Source: Luteolibacter arcticus
GTDB lineage: Bacteria; Verrucomicrobiota; Verrucomicrobiia; Verrucomicrobiales; Akkermansiaceae
NCBI RefSeq assembly: GCF_025950235.1
Contig: NZ_JAPDDT010000017.1
Coordinates: 62,001 to 126,000, forward strand
Direction: 5' to 3'
Length of the DNA stretch: 64,000 bases
The notes under the pieces are model-generated. The model saw only the letters and a list, made by a program, of their open reading frames with translations, did no database searches and had not been told where the DNA came from. This document shows positions 25,693 to 35,200 of the stretch, piece by piece. The number at the start of each line of letters is the position of its first letter. The stretch's first letter is position 1. A program made the position numbers and the translations under genes.

Positions 25693-26457
25693 ATGAGCAC
25701 GCCGGAGAAGAACTTGCAGGGAAAGGTCGCGCTCGTCACCGGAGCCTCCCGCGGCCTCGGGGTCGCCATCGCCCATGCGCTGGCAGACCGCGGTGCCGAT
25801 ATCGCCATCACCTACGCCTCGTCCGCGGCCAAAGCCGATGAAGTCGTCACCTCCCTGCAAGCAAAGGGAGTGCGGGCCATCGCCATCCAGACCGACCAAG
25901 GCGATCCCACCCAGGCGGCAGCCGTGATTCAAAGAGTCGTCGCCGATCTCGGCGGACTCGATATCCTGGTGAACAACGCCGCCGTCGCCGTGCAGGGCAA
26001 GCTCGTCGGCTCGCCCGAGATGGACCAGGATCACGCGGCGCTCGACCGCATGTGGGCGATCAATGTCCACGGCGTGATCGCCTGCATTCGCGCGGCGGCC
26101 CAGGTTCTGCCGGAAGGCGGGCGCATCATCACCATCGGCTCCGGTGTCAGCTCGCGCGTCGGCTTTCCCGGCGCAGCCGACTACGCCGGCACCAAGGCTG
26201 CGGTCACCGGCTACTCGAAGGGCGCGGCCCGCGACCTCGGCCCGCGCAAGATCACCGTCAATGTCGTGCAAGCCGGCCTGATGGAAACCGAAATGGCCGC
26301 CGAAGCCGGCGTGGCCGAATTCCTCTTCCCCACGCTGGCCATCCAGCGATTTGGCAAGCTGGAAGAAATCGCCGCGGTCGCGACCTTCCTCGCTAGCCCT
26401 GACGCCTCCTATGTCACCGGCGCGGTCGTCAGTGCCGAGGGTGGATACGGCGCATGA
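25693..26457 (+). CDS. Short-chain dehydrogenase/reductase
   Basis: A 254-residue classical SDR with the NAD(P)-binding TGASRGLG (17-24), NNAA (about 93), the catalytic Ser in IGSGVSS, and YAGTK (Tyr/Lys about 166/170). The C-terminal PDASYVTGAVVSAEGGYGA is standard. The substrate is unknown; annotation as 3-oxoacyl-ACP reductase-like is the default. The gene sits alone between two direct copies of the structured repeat, which could mean shared mobilisation or simply two intergenic insertions. Confidence 0.88.
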   Translation: MSTPEKNLQGKVALVTGASRGLGVAIAHALADRGADIAITYASSAAKADEVVTSLQAKGVRAIAIQTDQGDPTQAAAVIQRVVADLGGLDILVNNAAVAVQGKLVGSPEMDQDHAALDRMWAINVHGVIACIRAAAQVLPEGGRIITIGSGVSSRVGFPGAADYAGTKAAVTGYSKGAARDLGPRKITVNVVQAGLMETEMAAEAGVAEFLFPTLAIQRFGKLEEIAAVATFLASPDASYVTGAVVSAEGGYGA

Positions 26458-26550
26458 CGACCATCTCATGCGTTTCGTTCCGCCCCATGAATCTCTACCC
26501 AATGGATGCCCGGCAGCGTTCCCACGAATTGAAAGATGCCGAAGCCCATC

Positions 26551-26704
26551 GATCCCGGAGGGATCGCAGCCAGTAGCCGGTGGTCGCAGCCGCAGAGCGG
26601 CAAAGACCACCGGACCAAAGGGAAAGCAAAAGGAATCCCGGAGGGGATTCTAGCCAGGCTCGAAGCACACCGCGTCACCTAACAACCCACACCAAGTCGG
26701 AACG
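26551..26704 (+). repeat. 150-bp structured repeat, copy B
   Basis: Contains GATCCCGGAGGGATC, CCGGTGGTC/GACCACCGG and AATCCC-GGAG-GGGATT, then GAAGCACACCGCG, a CTAACA site and CAAGTCGGAACG. The last two elements are shared with copy D at the 56 kb locus, defining a full unit of about 154 bases. Confidence 0.8.
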
Positions 26705-26744
26705 TGTGCGGGAATACCCGCCGTGTCCGCGATCGACACCCCCC

Positions 26745-29700
26745 TCACTCCTGCACCACGCGCAGCCGCGCGAAGCCCGTGGCGGCATCCTCGATCGGCA
26801 CCTCATAGTACCAGGTGAAGATCTCGAAGTCCCCATCATCGAGCGCCGGCCCCGCTTCGCTGATATTGGCCGCCGCAGCAGGCGTTACAAGCTCCGCCAG
26901 CGTCGCAGCACCTTCCGGAATCAAGGTAACACCCGGCCGATCCTTGCGAATGCGGAAGCTGAAGCCGAGGTAGCTCTTTTCACCGGCAAGGCCCACTGCC
27001 TCGGCGGACAAGCGACTCGCCGACGGCATTTGGCCACTCCCACCCGAGCTTGGATCAGAGCCTTGGAGCCACTCGATGATGTTGGAAAGCCCGTCCCCAT
27101 CCGCATCGAATTCCGCCCCGCCCTCCCCTACCGGAAACGACTGCTGGATCGCCCACCAATGGTAGCCGCGTGGAACGGCGACCGCAGCGGGAGGAACTGC
27201 CATCGCCTTCACCTCGGTCGCATCCAGCGCGCGAGCGAAGATGCGGAAGTCATCGATGGCCCCATTGAAAAGCGGATCGGGCCACTGGCTCTTGCCGAGA
27301 TAGTTCACTGCCGGCGCGATCTGGGCGGGATCGATGGTGATCGCGCCGCTCGCAGCCGCCACGCCATTCACATACATCGTGCCGGTATTCCCCGAGAGCA
27401 CGACAGCCACATGGGTCCACTCGCCGACCGCCGGTGCCGCGGTCTCGATGAACTGCGGAGCGGTATTCCCCGTGGTGGTGATCGTGAAGCGCAAGGTGCC
27501 GCCGCTAGACCCGGGGGTGAGGAAGAAATTCTGCGTGGTGTTGTTGCCGAAGTCGAAAATCCGCTGCCACGCATTCCCTCCATCCCATCGGAAGCGCACG
27601 GCAAAGGTGCAATCCGTGAGATCGGAAGCGATACCGACGGGAAGCTGCAGGAAGTCATCGGTTCCATCCAGATCCACGGCCTGATCGAAAACACCGGCAG
27701 TATAGCTCGGCGAGCCGGTCGTGCTCGCATGGATCGCTCCAACCGAGCCACTCGCATTGCCGTCGAACTCCAAATGGACCCGCAGATCGGCGGCTGGCTG
27801 GACATGGAGAGTCAGATCGAGATCCGTCGCAAGGAGACCACTTGTAGTGGCACGGACCCGGAAAGGCAAAGTGCCGCTGTCGGAACTACTAGGAACACCG
27901 GAGATGCGTCCATCCGACTCCACACCCAGCCAAGCAGGGCCGCCGACCTTCGACCAAGTGATGCTGCCCGGAGAAACGGTGGCGGCACCCCCCAATGACG
28001 CTTCATAGGGACTTCCCACCGTGGCCGCGACAAGCACGCGCGGATTGATGGTGACCGTCGGCGCATTGCCGTTTCGCAGCGTGTTGATCTCCGTCGCGGT
28101 GAGCACCCGATGAAAGACATTGAACTCTTCGATGCGGCCGTTGAAGTAAGGATCCGCAGCAAACATGCTACGACCGAGATAGTTCAGCGTGGGCCGGATG
28201 TCCGACGGTTTGATCGTGATGCCCGGTTCGGTGTCGGCGAGCGTCCCATTGACATAGAGTTTCCCGGTCCCGCCACCGAGCGTCACTGCCACATGAGTCC
28301 AGGCCCCGGCAGTGAGAGCCCCGGTCTCGACCACCTTCTCCGTGCCATTGTTCAGGATCACGAACCGCAGCGTGTTCGTTCCCGACTTCGGCGTGAGGAA
28401 GAGATAGCTGCCGGTGCCAGTGCCGAAGTCGAAGATGCGCTGCCAGTTTGCACCACCGTCCCACTGCACCCAGGTGGCAAGGGTGATCTCGTCTCCCGAA
28501 GCGATGCCCCCGGGAAGCACGACATGATCGTCAGTGCCGTCGAGATCGATGGCCTGACCCTTCTGGCCCGCGACATAGGCCGCCCCACCAGCAACGGTGG
28601 CATTCGCGATGCCCGCGGTGGCGAGCGCGCTGTTGTTGAATGCGTAGCGCGCGAGCGGATCGGCACCACCCACGTTGATCGGAATAAGCACATCGCTCAC
28701 CGCCCCACCGGCCGAAGTCGCACGAATGAACAACTGGCTCGGTCCCGCATCGGCGATGCGCGGCACACCGAACAACGAACCATCAGCCGCGACGGCAAGC
28801 CATGCCGGACCGCCGAGCTTGCTGAAAGTCGCCGCAGGGCTGCCGACAGCGAGTTGGGAGGCGAGGCTTCCAGTGAAAACCTGATCCACCACCGGGCTGC
28901 CGATCGTCGGCGAGGCGACGAGCTGCGGCGCCGTGGACCCGGCAAGCGCCGTCACCTGCGCATCGCTCAACGCGTAATTGAAGAAGCGCGTGTCGTCTAA
29001 CAAACCACCGAACAGCGCATCCGGATACTGGCTCTTGCCCAGGTAGTTCGTCTCGGTGCCGAGCTGCGAGGGATTGTAAGTCATCGCCGGGTTGGTGTTC
29101 ACCAGGCCGCCATTCACGAAGAGCTTGCCGGTATCACCGGAAATCGTCACGGCAAGGTGAGTCCACACACCCGCCGTGAGCTGGGTCGTATTGAGCTGCT
29201 GCTCCGCCCCGTTGTTATACTTGATCGTGAAGCGCAGCGTGTTGCCCCCGGACCTCGGCGTGAGAAACATGTTGCTGGCCTGCCCGTTGCCTAGGTCGAA
29301 GATCCGCTGCCACTGGTTGCCGCCGTTCCACTTCACCCAGCCGCCAAAGGAGAAGTCGTTGCTGTCGCCGAGCCGGCCGGGCAGTGCTAGATAGTCATCC
29401 GTGCCATCCAGCGAGAGCGCCTTGCCGTGCTTGCCGGCCACGTGCTTTGGCGTGCCATAGACCAGCGGGTTGTTGCCGCTCTGGGTATCGCGGATGCTGT
29501 CTTCGAAGAGGTAGCTGGCATTCCCGGAGGACCCGGTGTTCGGCACCACCTGCTGATAAGCCATCGGCGAGAGTCGATCGCGATACATCGTGCCCATCGG
29601 CGTGAGGCTGCCATCCTCGTAGTGCGTGTCGCGGAACCACTCGACATTGCTATACACCGCGTAGCGCTCGATCCACGGCGTGTTATCCATCATCGTCACC

Positions 29701-30929
29701 ATCGCCTCGATCACGTTCCGGTTCTGCGTGGCATCGGGATCGTGGGCGTTGTCGGTCCAGTTGGCACCGTTGTTGAACTCGGTCACCCAGATCGGCTTTC
29801 CCGTGGCGTCATAGATGCTCTTGAGGAAATTGTACATCGCGGTGGTCGCGCCGGACGGGCTGTTGCCGGAGTAGCTCCGGTAGTAGTGGACCGGCACATA
29901 GTCGACCCGCTTGCCCGCGGCATTCGCCTGATTCATGAAATCGACGATCCACGAGGAGCCGCCATCGGTGACGGCGGGCGCACCGACGCGCAGGCCGGTC
30001 CCCAGCAGTTCGTTCCAGCGGCCCACGGCGTCGGAAACCGAGCCCTGGGGGTTCAGGTTCTTCCAAGCGTCTTCCACATTGTTGTTAGGCTCGTTGAAAC
30101 CCAGCACGTGGCTGACCTGTTGGTTCCGATAGTCGCCCACGCCGCCGAGACCCGGCCAAAAGGGCTGCTGCTTGATCGGCACATACTCCCAGTTCCGCGC
30201 GGAGTTCTGGCTGTTGCTCCAGTTGTAGTGCCACTTCGCGTTCAGCGCGACGGGATCGACATCGCACGAGCCCTTCTTGCTGACCCACCGCCACGGATAG
30301 ACGCGCACGAAGCTGACCGTGCCGTCCAGGCCGGCAGGCATGAAGGACACCTCGAGATCGCTGTCCTGCGCGACGAAGTTCCGGCTGGAAACCGTGCCGT
30401 CCTCATTCGCCGCGAAGGTGGCGGTGTAGCCGCGCTTGAGGATGAAGGAGCGGATCTTGTCGGCGAAGATGCCGAGCCCCGCATTGTTGTAGCCCGTATA
30501 GGTGGCAAGCTTCGCCGCAGTCCCGGTCATCTGCGTGCCCGTGAAGACCTCCAGCGGCCGGAAGCCCGGCGGCTGCGGGATGACCACCGCGCCGTTCACG
30601 TATTGGACGACCCGCACATTCGTATCCGCCACCGCCGTGGCACCGTTCACCCGCACGCGGGAGACCAGGTTTGAGACCACGGTCGCCGGCGCGATATTGG
30701 GAAAGAAGACCCACGAGTCCTCGGAGTTCAGGTGAATGATGCATCCCGGGATCGGATCACCAGTGCCGGTCACGTGGAGCTCGGAATGCCCCGTCATCGT
30801 CACCGTCGCGGAAGTCAGCGTGGCGTAGGTGGCCTTCTCATTGTCGAGCGTCTGCCCCCCGGCGAGACCCGAGAATGACCAGAACAGGCACAGCGCGGCA
30901 CGGCGCAGGAATGAAGGCAAGGCGGGCAT
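26745..30929 (-). CDS. Secreted GH128-like glucanase with three LamG domains
   Basis: A 1394-residue exported protein (signal MPALPSFLRRAALCLFWSF). An N-terminal domain of about 210 residues, also present in the 45.8 kb paralogue, precedes an asl1-like/GH128 TIM barrel (about 225-450): VSHVLGFNEPN (acid/base Glu), VDYVPVHYYRSY, KPIWVTEFNNGANW (nucleophile Glu), ERYAVYSNVEW. GH128 enzymes are endo-beta-1,3-glucanases. Three LamG domains follow, each with DLDGTDD, WQRIFDxG, LRFxI, WTHxAV and NYLGxS, separated by putative-Ig (He_PIG) segments. The end is EFDADGDGLSNIIEWLQGSDP ... FARLRVV, the shared C-terminal module. The LamG repeats probably bind polysaccharide. Confidence 0.88.
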   Translation of the reverse strand: MPALPSFLRRAALCLFWSFSGLAGGQTLDNEKATYATLTSATVTMTGHSELHVTGTGDPIPGCIIHLNSEDSWVFFPNIAPATVVSNLVSRVRVNGATAVADTNVRVVQYVNGAVVIPQPPGFRPLEVFTGTQMTGTAAKLATYTGYNNAGLGIFADKIRSFILKRGYTATFAANEDGTVSSRNFVAQDSDLEVSFMPAGLDGTVSFVRVYPWRWVSKKGSCDVDPVALNAKWHYNWSNSQNSARNWEYVPIKQQPFWPGLGGVGDYRNQQVSHVLGFNEPNNNVEDAWKNLNPQGSVSDAVGRWNELLGTGLRVGAPAVTDGGSSWIVDFMNQANAAGKRVDYVPVHYYRSYSGNSPSGATTAMYNFLKSIYDATGKPIWVTEFNNGANWTDNAHDPDATQNRNVIEAMVTMMDNTPWIERYAVYSNVEWFRDTHYEDGSLTPMGTMYRDRLSPMAYQQVVPNTGSSGNASYLFEDSIRDTQSGNNPLVYGTPKHVAGKHGKALSLDGTDDYLALPGRLGDSNDFSFGGWVKWNGGNQWQRIFDLGNGQASNMFLTPRSGGNTLRFTIKYNNGAEQQLNTTQLTAGVWTHLAVTISGDTGKLFVNGGLVNTNPAMTYNPSQLGTETNYLGKSQYPDALFGGLLDDTRFFNYALSDAQVTALAGSTAPQLVASPTIGSPVVDQVFTGSLASQLAVGSPAATFSKLGGPAWLAVAADGSLFGVPRIADAGPSQLFIRATSAGGAVSDVLIPINVGGADPLARYAFNNSALATAGIANATVAGGAAYVAGQKGQAIDLDGTDDHVVLPGGIASGDEITLATWVQWDGGANWQRIFDFGTGTGSYLFLTPKSGTNTLRFVILNNGTEKVVETGALTAGAWTHVAVTLGGGTGKLYVNGTLADTEPGITIKPSDIRPTLNYLGRSMFAADPYFNGRIEEFNVFHRVLTATEINTLRNGNAPTVTINPRVLVAATVGSPYEASLGGAATVSPGSITWSKVGGPAWLGVESDGRISGVPSSSDSGTLPFRVRATTSGLLATDLDLTLHVQPAADLRVHLEFDGNASGSVGAIHASTTGSPSYTAGVFDQAVDLDGTDDFLQLPVGIASDLTDCTFAVRFRWDGGNAWQRIFDFGNNTTQNFFLTPGSSGGTLRFTITTTGNTAPQFIETAAPAVGEWTHVAVVLSGNTGTMYVNGVAAASGAITIDPAQIAPAVNYLGKSQWPDPLFNGAIDDFRIFARALDATEVKAMAVPPAAVAVPRGYHWWAIQQSFPVGEGGAEFDADGDGLSNIIEWLQGSDPSSGGSGQMPSASRLSAEAVGLAGEKSYLGFSFRIRKDRPGVTLIPEGAATLAELVTPAAAANISEAGPALDDGDFEIFTWYYEVPIEDAATGFARLRVVQE

Positions 30930-31129
30930 GGGTTTGGGTTCGCCTGGGCGCGGCGGGGTTCAGCCGGGAATCCGGCTCCTGAGGGATTAACGGATTCTGG
31001 CCTAGGAACCCGACAATGTCCCGGATTTCGCCTCGATTTGGCGCACACATTCCCCCTCGGCCCTGCTCCAGCCCGCAATTTGCACGCCTGGGAGCAGGAA
31101 TCAGCACCCACAGATCCGCCAAAGCCCCA

Positions 31130-33262
31130 TCACGGACCCAGCGAACGCAGCGCCTCGTCTAAAAGCAGCTTCGCATTCACCCAGTCGAACCAATAGCCAC
31201 CCTCCCCATCCCGGATGACCTCGCTCCCGCCGGTATTCTTCTCGATGACATCCTGCGACATCTGGATGCCGAGCAGCGCGTTCGCCTTGCGGCCTTCAAG
31301 GCTGTCGATCATCGCCAGAATCAGCCGCACGGATGTATCTTTCGAGGGATTGTCCAGCGGATAGGAAAGACTCCGGTGAAGCCATGCCGTGGCCTGCTTG
31401 AAATCGCCCTCCCGATAGCATTTCAACCCGAGCACAAAGCAACTCCAACTGGCCAGATAGGGACTGCTGCCAATCCAGCCCTCGGTCTCATTCACCGCCG
31501 ATTCGACGAAGCTCGCCACCCCTTGGAGCTTCTGGAGGGTCTCCGGGCTGGCTGGCCTCAGGAGCGACGCCTTCAACAACTGCTCCGCCACCTGCGGATT
31601 CTTCGTGCCGGAAAACCGCTGGATCGCAAACTCGCGGAACTCATCGTACTCGCCCAACTTGCCGGCGTAGCACAAGGCCGAAGCCGCCGGCATGATGTGA
31701 AACGAGACGCTGTTGTCATCGGAATCATCGACCGCCGCCCGAGCGTGGACGATGGACGCGAAGCGATCGGCCGCCGGTCCCGGGCGACCCGCAGCCCAGT
31801 GCCAGTCCGCCATCTTGCGATAACTCTCGGCGGCCTCCAGAGACACGGGAGTGCGGGCCACCGGGATTCCTCCCAGCAGCTTGTCCGCCTCCTCGATGTT
31901 ACCGCGGCCAAGCTGCACCGCCGCCTGCGCAACCTGCTCGCGAAATTCCGCCGCTTCGCGCAACCCCGTCTCCACCACGCGGGCTTCTTCGGCCACGCGG
32001 TTCAGCCGCGCCTGCTCCTCGCGGGCCGCCTTCTCGAGGAAGAACAACCGCGTCGAAACACCGAAACCCGCCACCAGCGCGATCACCGCGACACTGCCCG
32101 CGGCGAAGACGATCTTGTTACGTCTCACCAGTTTGCCCAGCCGGTAGCTGCGGCTCGGTGGACGCGCCATCACCGGCTCGTCGTTCAAGACCCGGATCAC
32201 ATCGGCGGACAGGCCGTTGGCCGTGTCGTAGCGCCGCTTGCGCTCTTTCGCCATCGCCTTGATCACGATCCAGTCGAGATCCCCGCCCCTGCCCTCGCCC
32301 GCCACCACCGATGGCGGCGGCGGTTCTTCCTCGCGCAGGATCCGCCGAGTTTCCTCGATGCCCGACTGCGTCAGCCGCTTCGCCTCGAACGGCGGCCGCC
32401 CGGCGACCAACTCGTAAAGCATCACGCCCAGGCTGTAGATGTCGCTGCGGGTGTCGATGTCCACCCCGCCTTCCGCTTGCTCCGGACTCATGTAGGCCGG
32501 CGTGCCGACAAACTGGCCGGCCACCGTGAAAGTCACATCGCCCCCGGAACTCCCTCCCGTCGCCTTGGCGATGCCGAAGTCGATCACCTTCGGCTCCGGC
32601 ACCCCATCGTGCTGCCGCACCAGCACGTTGGATGGCTTGATGTCGCGATGAATCACGCCCTTCTGGTGGGCGTGCTGGATCGCCTGGCAAACCTTCACGA
32701 ATAGCTCCAGCCGCTTGCGGAGGTCCAGGCCATGCATCGTGCAGAAGTCAGTGATCCTCTCGCCGTCCACGAGCTCCATTACGAAGTAAGGCCGCCCTGA
32801 TCCCGTCGCTCCGGCATCCAGCACGCGCGCGATATTGGGATGATCCATTAGCGCCAGCGCCTGCCGCTCGGCCCGGAAGCGGGCGATCACGTTCTCCGTG
32901 TCCATGCCCAGCCGGATGATCTTGAGCGCCACCTTCCGCTTCACCGGCTCTTGCTGCTCGGCCAGATAAACCACACCGCAGCCGCCCTCCCCGATGCGCT
33001 CGATCAGCCGGTAGCGGCCGATCGCTCCACCGATCCCCTCGTTCCCTCCCGACACGGCCTCCGTGCCGCTCCCTTCGGGTCCCAGTTCCGGCTGCAGGTC
33101 GAAGAAGCTCTCCGCGGTCGGCTCCAGCCCTAACAGATCCTCGAGCTGCTGGCGCACGCCCGGGTCCGATGTCGCCACGAACTCTAGAAAGCGCTGCTGC
33201 TCCTCCGGCTTGGAAAAGCCGGTCGCTGCGGAGAACAGGACTTTTTCGAGGAAGGGTTCCAT
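31130..33262 (-). CDS. Membrane Ser/Thr protein kinase
   Basis: A 710-residue Hanks-type kinase. ATG 33262 is chosen (longer frame lacks coding character). A short N-terminal acidic region is followed by the kinase domain: GEGGCGVVY at 91-99, Lys114 in VALKII, HRDIKPSN with Asp207, DFG at 228-230 and GTPAYMSPEQ. A single membrane helix lies at about 384-404, then a coiled coil and a TPR-like/helical extracytoplasmic region. It lies downstream of the ECF sigma gene on the same strand, the classic ECF/STPK pairing of Planctomycetes and Verrucomicrobia, in which the kinase is thought to control sigma activity. The trigger is unknown. Confidence 0.92.
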   Translation of the reverse strand: MEPFLEKVLFSAATGFSKPEEQQRFLEFVATSDPGVRQQLEDLLGLEPTAESFFDLQPELGPEGSGTEAVSGGNEGIGGAIGRYRLIERIGEGGCGVVYLAEQQEPVKRKVALKIIRLGMDTENVIARFRAERQALALMDHPNIARVLDAGATGSGRPYFVMELVDGERITDFCTMHGLDLRKRLELFVKVCQAIQHAHQKGVIHRDIKPSNVLVRQHDGVPEPKVIDFGIAKATGGSSGGDVTFTVAGQFVGTPAYMSPEQAEGGVDIDTRSDIYSLGVMLYELVAGRPPFEAKRLTQSGIEETRRILREEEPPPPSVVAGEGRGGDLDWIVIKAMAKERKRRYDTANGLSADVIRVLNDEPVMARPPSRSYRLGKLVRRNKIVFAAGSVAVIALVAGFGVSTRLFFLEKAAREEQARLNRVAEEARVVETGLREAAEFREQVAQAAVQLGRGNIEEADKLLGGIPVARTPVSLEAAESYRKMADWHWAAGRPGPAADRFASIVHARAAVDDSDDNSVSFHIMPAASALCYAGKLGEYDEFREFAIQRFSGTKNPQVAEQLLKASLLRPASPETLQKLQGVASFVESAVNETEGWIGSSPYLASWSCFVLGLKCYREGDFKQATAWLHRSLSYPLDNPSKDTSVRLILAMIDSLEGRKANALLGIQMSQDVIEKNTGGSEVIRDGEGGYWFDWVNAKLLLDEALRSLGP

Positions 33263-33524
33263 CGGGACCGCCTTTGACGAACGCCGTAAGCCGGGGCCCT
33301 TGGCAATCTCCAAGTGTGGCCTCGCTTGCCCGGGAGGTCTTCCGGAAAATGTCGCATCAGGATGTCGCGCCATGTTTCGCCGCTACCAAATAAGCTGCCA
33401 ATCGGATCGCTCGAATCTTCGTCAGGGTAATCTCGTCCGCGAATCGCGCGGACCTCTTCCACTATCAGCGGATTCCGACGCGCTCACCCGACAGGGGTGA
33501 TTTACTTTTCAGAACCCCGTTCGA

Positions 33525-34097
33525 TCACGCCTCGTCCCGGATCATCTGCAGCAGCTTCGCCCGCGCATACGCCCATTGGCGTTCGATGGTCCGCTCGGCC
33601 ACGCCATCCATCTCGGCGATCTCCTTGTTGGTCAGCCCGCCGAAAAACTTGAGCGTGATCACCCTCGCGCTGTCCGGGTCGCGCTCTTCCATCCGGTCCA
33701 TCATCTCATCCACCAGCAGCACCCGCTCGTCTACCGACGGCCCCTCGATGTCGAGGTCCTGGATATCGAGCACCTCCTTACCCTCACCGCGCTTGAGGCT
33801 CGCCTTGGCACGCGCCCGGTCGACGAGGATGCGCCGCATCGACTGCGCCGCCGCGCGGAAAAAGTGCGCGCGGTCGTTCCACTTCATCTCCTCCTCACCG
33901 GACAACCGCAGCCATGCCTCATGCACCAGGGCGGTCGCCTGCAAGGTCTGCCCTTCCCGTTCGGAAGCGAGCCCACGTGCTGCAAGCGCACGCAACTCGT
34001 CATAAACGAGCGGCAACAACTCGGACGAAACCTGCCCGCCATTTTGGCTGGCCGCTTCGAGGATACGGCGGATGTCGTTCAAAGAAGGGTTTCCCAT
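33525..34097 (-). CDS. ECF RNA polymerase sigma factor (TIGR02999-like)
   Basis: A 190-residue protein. The sigma-2 region includes ATALVHEAWLRLSG and DRAHFFRAAAQSMRRILVDRAR, and region 4 includes LKFFGGLTNKEIAEMDGVAERTIERQWAYARAKL. The combination HEAWLRL/FFRAAAQSMRRILVD is diagnostic of the ECF group linked to Ser/Thr kinases. No anti-sigma gene is adjacent; the downstream kinase takes that position. The 262-base gap to the kinase gene shows no other gene. Confidence 0.92.
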   Translation of the reverse strand: MGNPSLNDIRRILEAASQNGGQVSSELLPLVYDELRALAARGLASEREGQTLQATALVHEAWLRLSGEEEMKWNDRAHFFRAAAQSMRRILVDRARAKASLKRGEGKEVLDIQDLDIEGPSVDERVLLVDEMMDRMEERDPDSARVITLKFFGGLTNKEIAEMDGVAERTIERQWAYARAKLLQMIRDEA

Positions 34098-34476
34098 ACT
34101 TAACCGCGAGTGCGGCGGCTGTCCATCGCCGTCGTTTCAAATGGCAGCATAGCCAGTAGCCAAGTAGCTGGGGCATCTTGCCCCAGTCCGTTGGAGGGGC
34201 GTCCCGCCCCTCCGCCTTGCACGTGTTCCAACCAATCCGGCGACGACTCACTTTTTCGCGTCGGGTTTCACGTCGCGACCGCGCTTGTCCAATCGAGCGC
34301 AGCCATCGGGTGCGGGTTCGATCGTCGTGCTCGATAGGGTTTCCGGATGCCGTGCTCGGGCTTTCGCACGGTGACCGGTCGCTGCGTCCGGCAAGGGGAT
34401 CATGGGTTTCTCCCACCGGGCGCAGCACCACTCCTGAACACTCCAAATGGCGGGAAGCCTATCTTGGTGCCGGTCT
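34098..34476. repeat. Gene-free stretch with twin perfect hairpins
   Basis: No gene supported. Two perfect hairpins: CTGGGGCA-TCT-TGCCCCAG (34168-34186) and GGAGGGGCG-TCC-CGCCCCTCC (34193-34213), only six bases apart. They lie upstream of the ECF gene, about 70 bases from its start, and downstream of nothing on that strand except the lipoprotein gene's end at 34477. Confidence 0.6.
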
Positions 34477-34932
34477 TCAATCAATCTGCGTCGCGACTCC
34501 CATCTGCGCCGCCATCGCCTTGGGCACTCCGAAGTTCACCTGTTGGGAATGTGTATCGACGACCGGGCCGGAAGCGCTGCCCTGATGGAGCACAAGCCGG
34601 ACATTGTAGTTCTGTCCCGACCGGATGCGCGTGAGAGCCGGCGACTCCACATTCAGGCTCTTGACGGGATAGCTGAACCGCTTGGTCACGCGAATCGGCT
34701 GCCCGCTCCCACCGGGATTCTCGAACTCCACCTGAGCCGTATAGGCTCCCGGCTTCAGATCGCGGAACGTATAGGACACCGAGTAGTGAACCTTCCGGGG
34801 CTGGCCATGCATCATGAACCCCGCACCCTCGGTCGCCACATGGTTCGAGGTCACGGGATCAGGCAAGGACGAGGAAGAGACACAGGATTGCAGCAATCCG
34901 GCAGCGAGGCTCAGCAAAAGTAGTTTCTTCAT
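34477..34932 (-). CDS. Small lipoprotein with beta-sandwich-like domain
   Basis: A 151-residue lipoprotein: signal MKKLLLLSLAAGLLQSC with lipobox LQSC at 14-17. The mature part has YTFRDLKPGAYTAQVEFENPGG, an Ig/CARDB-like strand pattern, and ends without a membrane helix. AAGGAAG lies upstream of the start. Function unknown. Confidence 0.75.
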   Translation of the reverse strand: MKKLLLLSLAAGLLQSCVSSSSLPDPVTSNHVATEGAGFMMHGQPRKVHYSVSYTFRDLKPGAYTAQVEFENPGGSGQPIRVTKRFSYPVKSLNVESPALTRIRSGQNYNVRLVLHQGSASGPVVDTHSQQVNFGVPKAMAAQMGVATQID

Positions 34933-35200
34933 GGGAAATGGATCTTCCTTGGTTAGGGATTCGGCCCTCTCCGTTCAAGGGAAGAAACGGAACGCCCATC
35001 TCTCACACCAGCCGCGGGAGGTTTAAAACAAGCCGCCTTGGGTGAGAACGCTTGAACGCGGCCTCTTCTTCCGCCGCGCCCTGCTGCCGAATTACTTCAA
35101 CCCGGATGTCGGGTTCGTGCGGGAAAATCCGATTCTTAAACTGAGACTGCCGCCTTGCCCAATTGGCAGCTCAAGGACGAACCCGGTCCCTTTCAAACCC

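Noticed and set aside
34300..34350. tRNA-like GGGTTCGATC stretch
   Set aside because: No acceptor, D- or anticodon stem could be folded around it.
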